Assembly (NCBI GenBank): GCA_040954595.2
Contig: CM082594.2
Location: forward strand, 5,704,001-5,768,000
Reading direction: 5' to 3'
Source: Balanoglossus misakiensis
Lineage: Eukaryota; Hemichordata
DNA: 64,000 nt
Made by a program: the position numbers and the translations under genes
The notes under the pieces: generated by a model
What the model saw: only the letters and a program-made list of their open reading frames with translations
Told to the model about the DNA's origin: nothing
Database searches by the model: none
In this document: piece after piece, positions 63,001 to 64,000 of the stretch
Layout of the letters: every line of letters begins with the position of its first letter
Position numbering within the stretch: position 1 is the stretch's first letter

Positions 63001-63127
63001 AACATTCTTACTTCCGCGAGAGCGTGTACACAGCTTCAGTGGTTGGGTGCAAAGGTGCGAATCCATTGCGTCTATGCAAACTGACATTTTCCCGCTTTCC
63101 AAACTCACCTGAGAGAGTGACAGCCAT
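60046..63127 (-). CDS. single-pass membrane protein with acidic TTDSDTD-repeat tail, unrecognised family
   Basis: Exons 63109-63127, 61879-61987, 61268-61558 and 60046-61078 (all GT-AG, phases matching) total 1452 nt, 483 residues. Residues about 8-33 are a hydrophobic helix (AIAGIIAGCIAGVCLLGLMV) followed by KLILSALARRSAKRR, so by the positive-inside rule the N-terminus faces out and the rest is cytosolic. The tail is strongly acidic and disordered-looking. It has six copies of a SHTTDSDTDxxLEEE-type motif, one in exon 3 and five in exon 4, two of them within near-identical 43-residue blocks (VHRPTSQHFGS). The Ser/Thr-Asp/Glu clusters look like casein-kinase-2 sites. Exon 4 is GC-rich against AT-rich surroundings. 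No catalytic domain. I do not recognise the family. The start in exon 1 gives MAVTLS; a second ATG in exon 2 is an alternative. Confidence 0.75.
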
Positions 63128-64000
63128 GTTCATCTGTTGTCATGGAAACCTTCAACGCTTTTTTCGGTGGTCAGCTTTCACGCCGTATCGACCAGACGCA
63201 AGCGCGGAGTCCACGCAGGCTCCCTTTCACTAGCTATGCAAATAACCCGCAAAAGGTATGGGGGATCGAGTCGATGAAGAGTCGGGTCAAAGGTCACGCA
63301 AGTCTTCAGCCCGGACAAAAGCTGCCGGACTATGTCACGATTCACCGTTGTATTTCTTTGGAATGGCGTCTTTAATTGGAGTCAGCATTCCTCAAATTAC
63401 TTTCAGTGCATTCTTCTAGCTAACATTTAGCCTAGTTTATACTTAGTACCTTCCCTGTCACAGCGATATAACTGGTTGATCGGAGATCGGAGAAATCACG
63501 CTCAGTGACTGGTGACTGACCAAGTTGCAAGACGTGTAGCGCCCTCAGTAGAAGATACACTTTTTCCCACAGGAATAAGAGTTCCCTGCACCGCAACGAT
63601 CTGATCGTTCTTTATTCACTCATCGGCGACAAAATCGTTTTATTACGGCCTAAATAACGACTTTTTCGCTCCTTGGTTGGTCATGCGGACGGAAAGACAC
63701 GGTTTTAGCGAGTTTATCTTTCTCTCTGCTGAGCACTCCGTATTCAGACTTGCCCAAGTGAACCGCGACAAAATAATGACCAAGTTTCCCTGCATGTTTC
63801 TTACACACGACAGATAAAAACGCAGCGTAGATATTGAAATGAATTGGATTTATGAAAATGATAAAAATTACAATGATAATGTCGTTAAAAGTTTTCACCA
63901 AAAAAAAAAGAAATAGAAAAAGGTAGTCTCGAACCAACATCAGTTGACACCTTCAGGTAAAAGGGTAGCCTTCCTGAACCCTTCGCCATCGCGATGTGTG
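63128..64000. other. upstream region of the acidic-tail gene
   Basis: Presumed promoter and leader of the acidic-tail gene. Short frames on both strands have no recognisable domain. The last 100 bp contain weak tRNA-like A- and B-box sequences on the minus strand. Confidence 0.45.

Noticed and set aside
63920-64000. tRNA-like A box (TGGCGAAGGG) and B box (GGTTCGAGAC) followed by a T-run on the minus strand
   Set aside because: The T-arm and acceptor stem do not pair properly and the window edge cuts the context. It could be a tRNA-derived SINE but is not supportable as a tRNA.

Overview
The window is eukaryotic. Its genes are interrupted by GT-AG introns, polyadenylation signals are AATAAA, and microsatellites, short inverted-repeat elements and retroelement debris are abundant. 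Vertebrate-type families (Draper/MEGF10, ADAM10, ILF2, death-fold adaptors) sit beside many acatgtac-type stretches, short introns and small foldback elements. My best guess is an amphioxus-like (Branchiostoma) or other marine deuterostome genome; this is inference, with no sequence label to confirm it.

Left part (1-30.3 kb), three conserved genes. (1) A Draper/MEGF10-type receptor on the minus strand: 21 coding exons between 10461 and 1297, with signal peptide, EMI domain and about 18 EGF-like repeats. Its membrane and cytoplasmic exons lie beyond the left edge. (2) An ADAM10-type membrane metalloprotease on the plus strand: 12 coding exons, 19984-24843, 699 residues. One of its introns looks like a minor-spliceosome (U12) AT-type intron. 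(3) ILF2/NF45 on the plus strand: 12 coding exons, 25565-29804, 390 residues, the same length as the human protein.

Middle part (30.9-58.2 kb), the most unusual region. It is a tandem array, all on the minus strand, of eight copies of one small death-fold gene. The ancestral form has a noncoding first exon, an exon for a pyrin-like domain (PYD) and an exon for a death-effector-like domain (DED). Units 1-3 keep PYD-DED, although unit 3 has lost its splice-acceptor AG. Unit 4 has an exact in-frame deletion of the PYD and encodes a DED-only protein. Units 5 and 6 stop just before a retained splice donor and encode PYD-only proteins. Unit 7 keeps promoter, first exon and intron but no coding exon. 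Unit 8 fuses a PYD to a helical segment and a microsatellite-encoded poly-Gly/poly-Asp tail. All eight keep the same promoter block (CACGTG E-box plus a CTGCGCATGCAG-like NRF1-type site), and units 1-6 keep the same poly(A) site. The set looks like an adaptor family that has produced its own single-domain, potentially inhibitory forms. Between units lie a Ty3-type integrase fragment, a decayed LINE, a 67-bp satellite, long microsatellites, a 139-bp foldback palindrome and a 420-bp inverted-repeat element.

Right part (58-64 kb): a duplicated noncoding flank, then a four-exon minus-strand gene (63127-60046, 483 residues). It encodes an N-terminal single-pass membrane protein with a long acidic tail carrying six copies of a TTDSDTD-type motif. 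I do not recognise this family.
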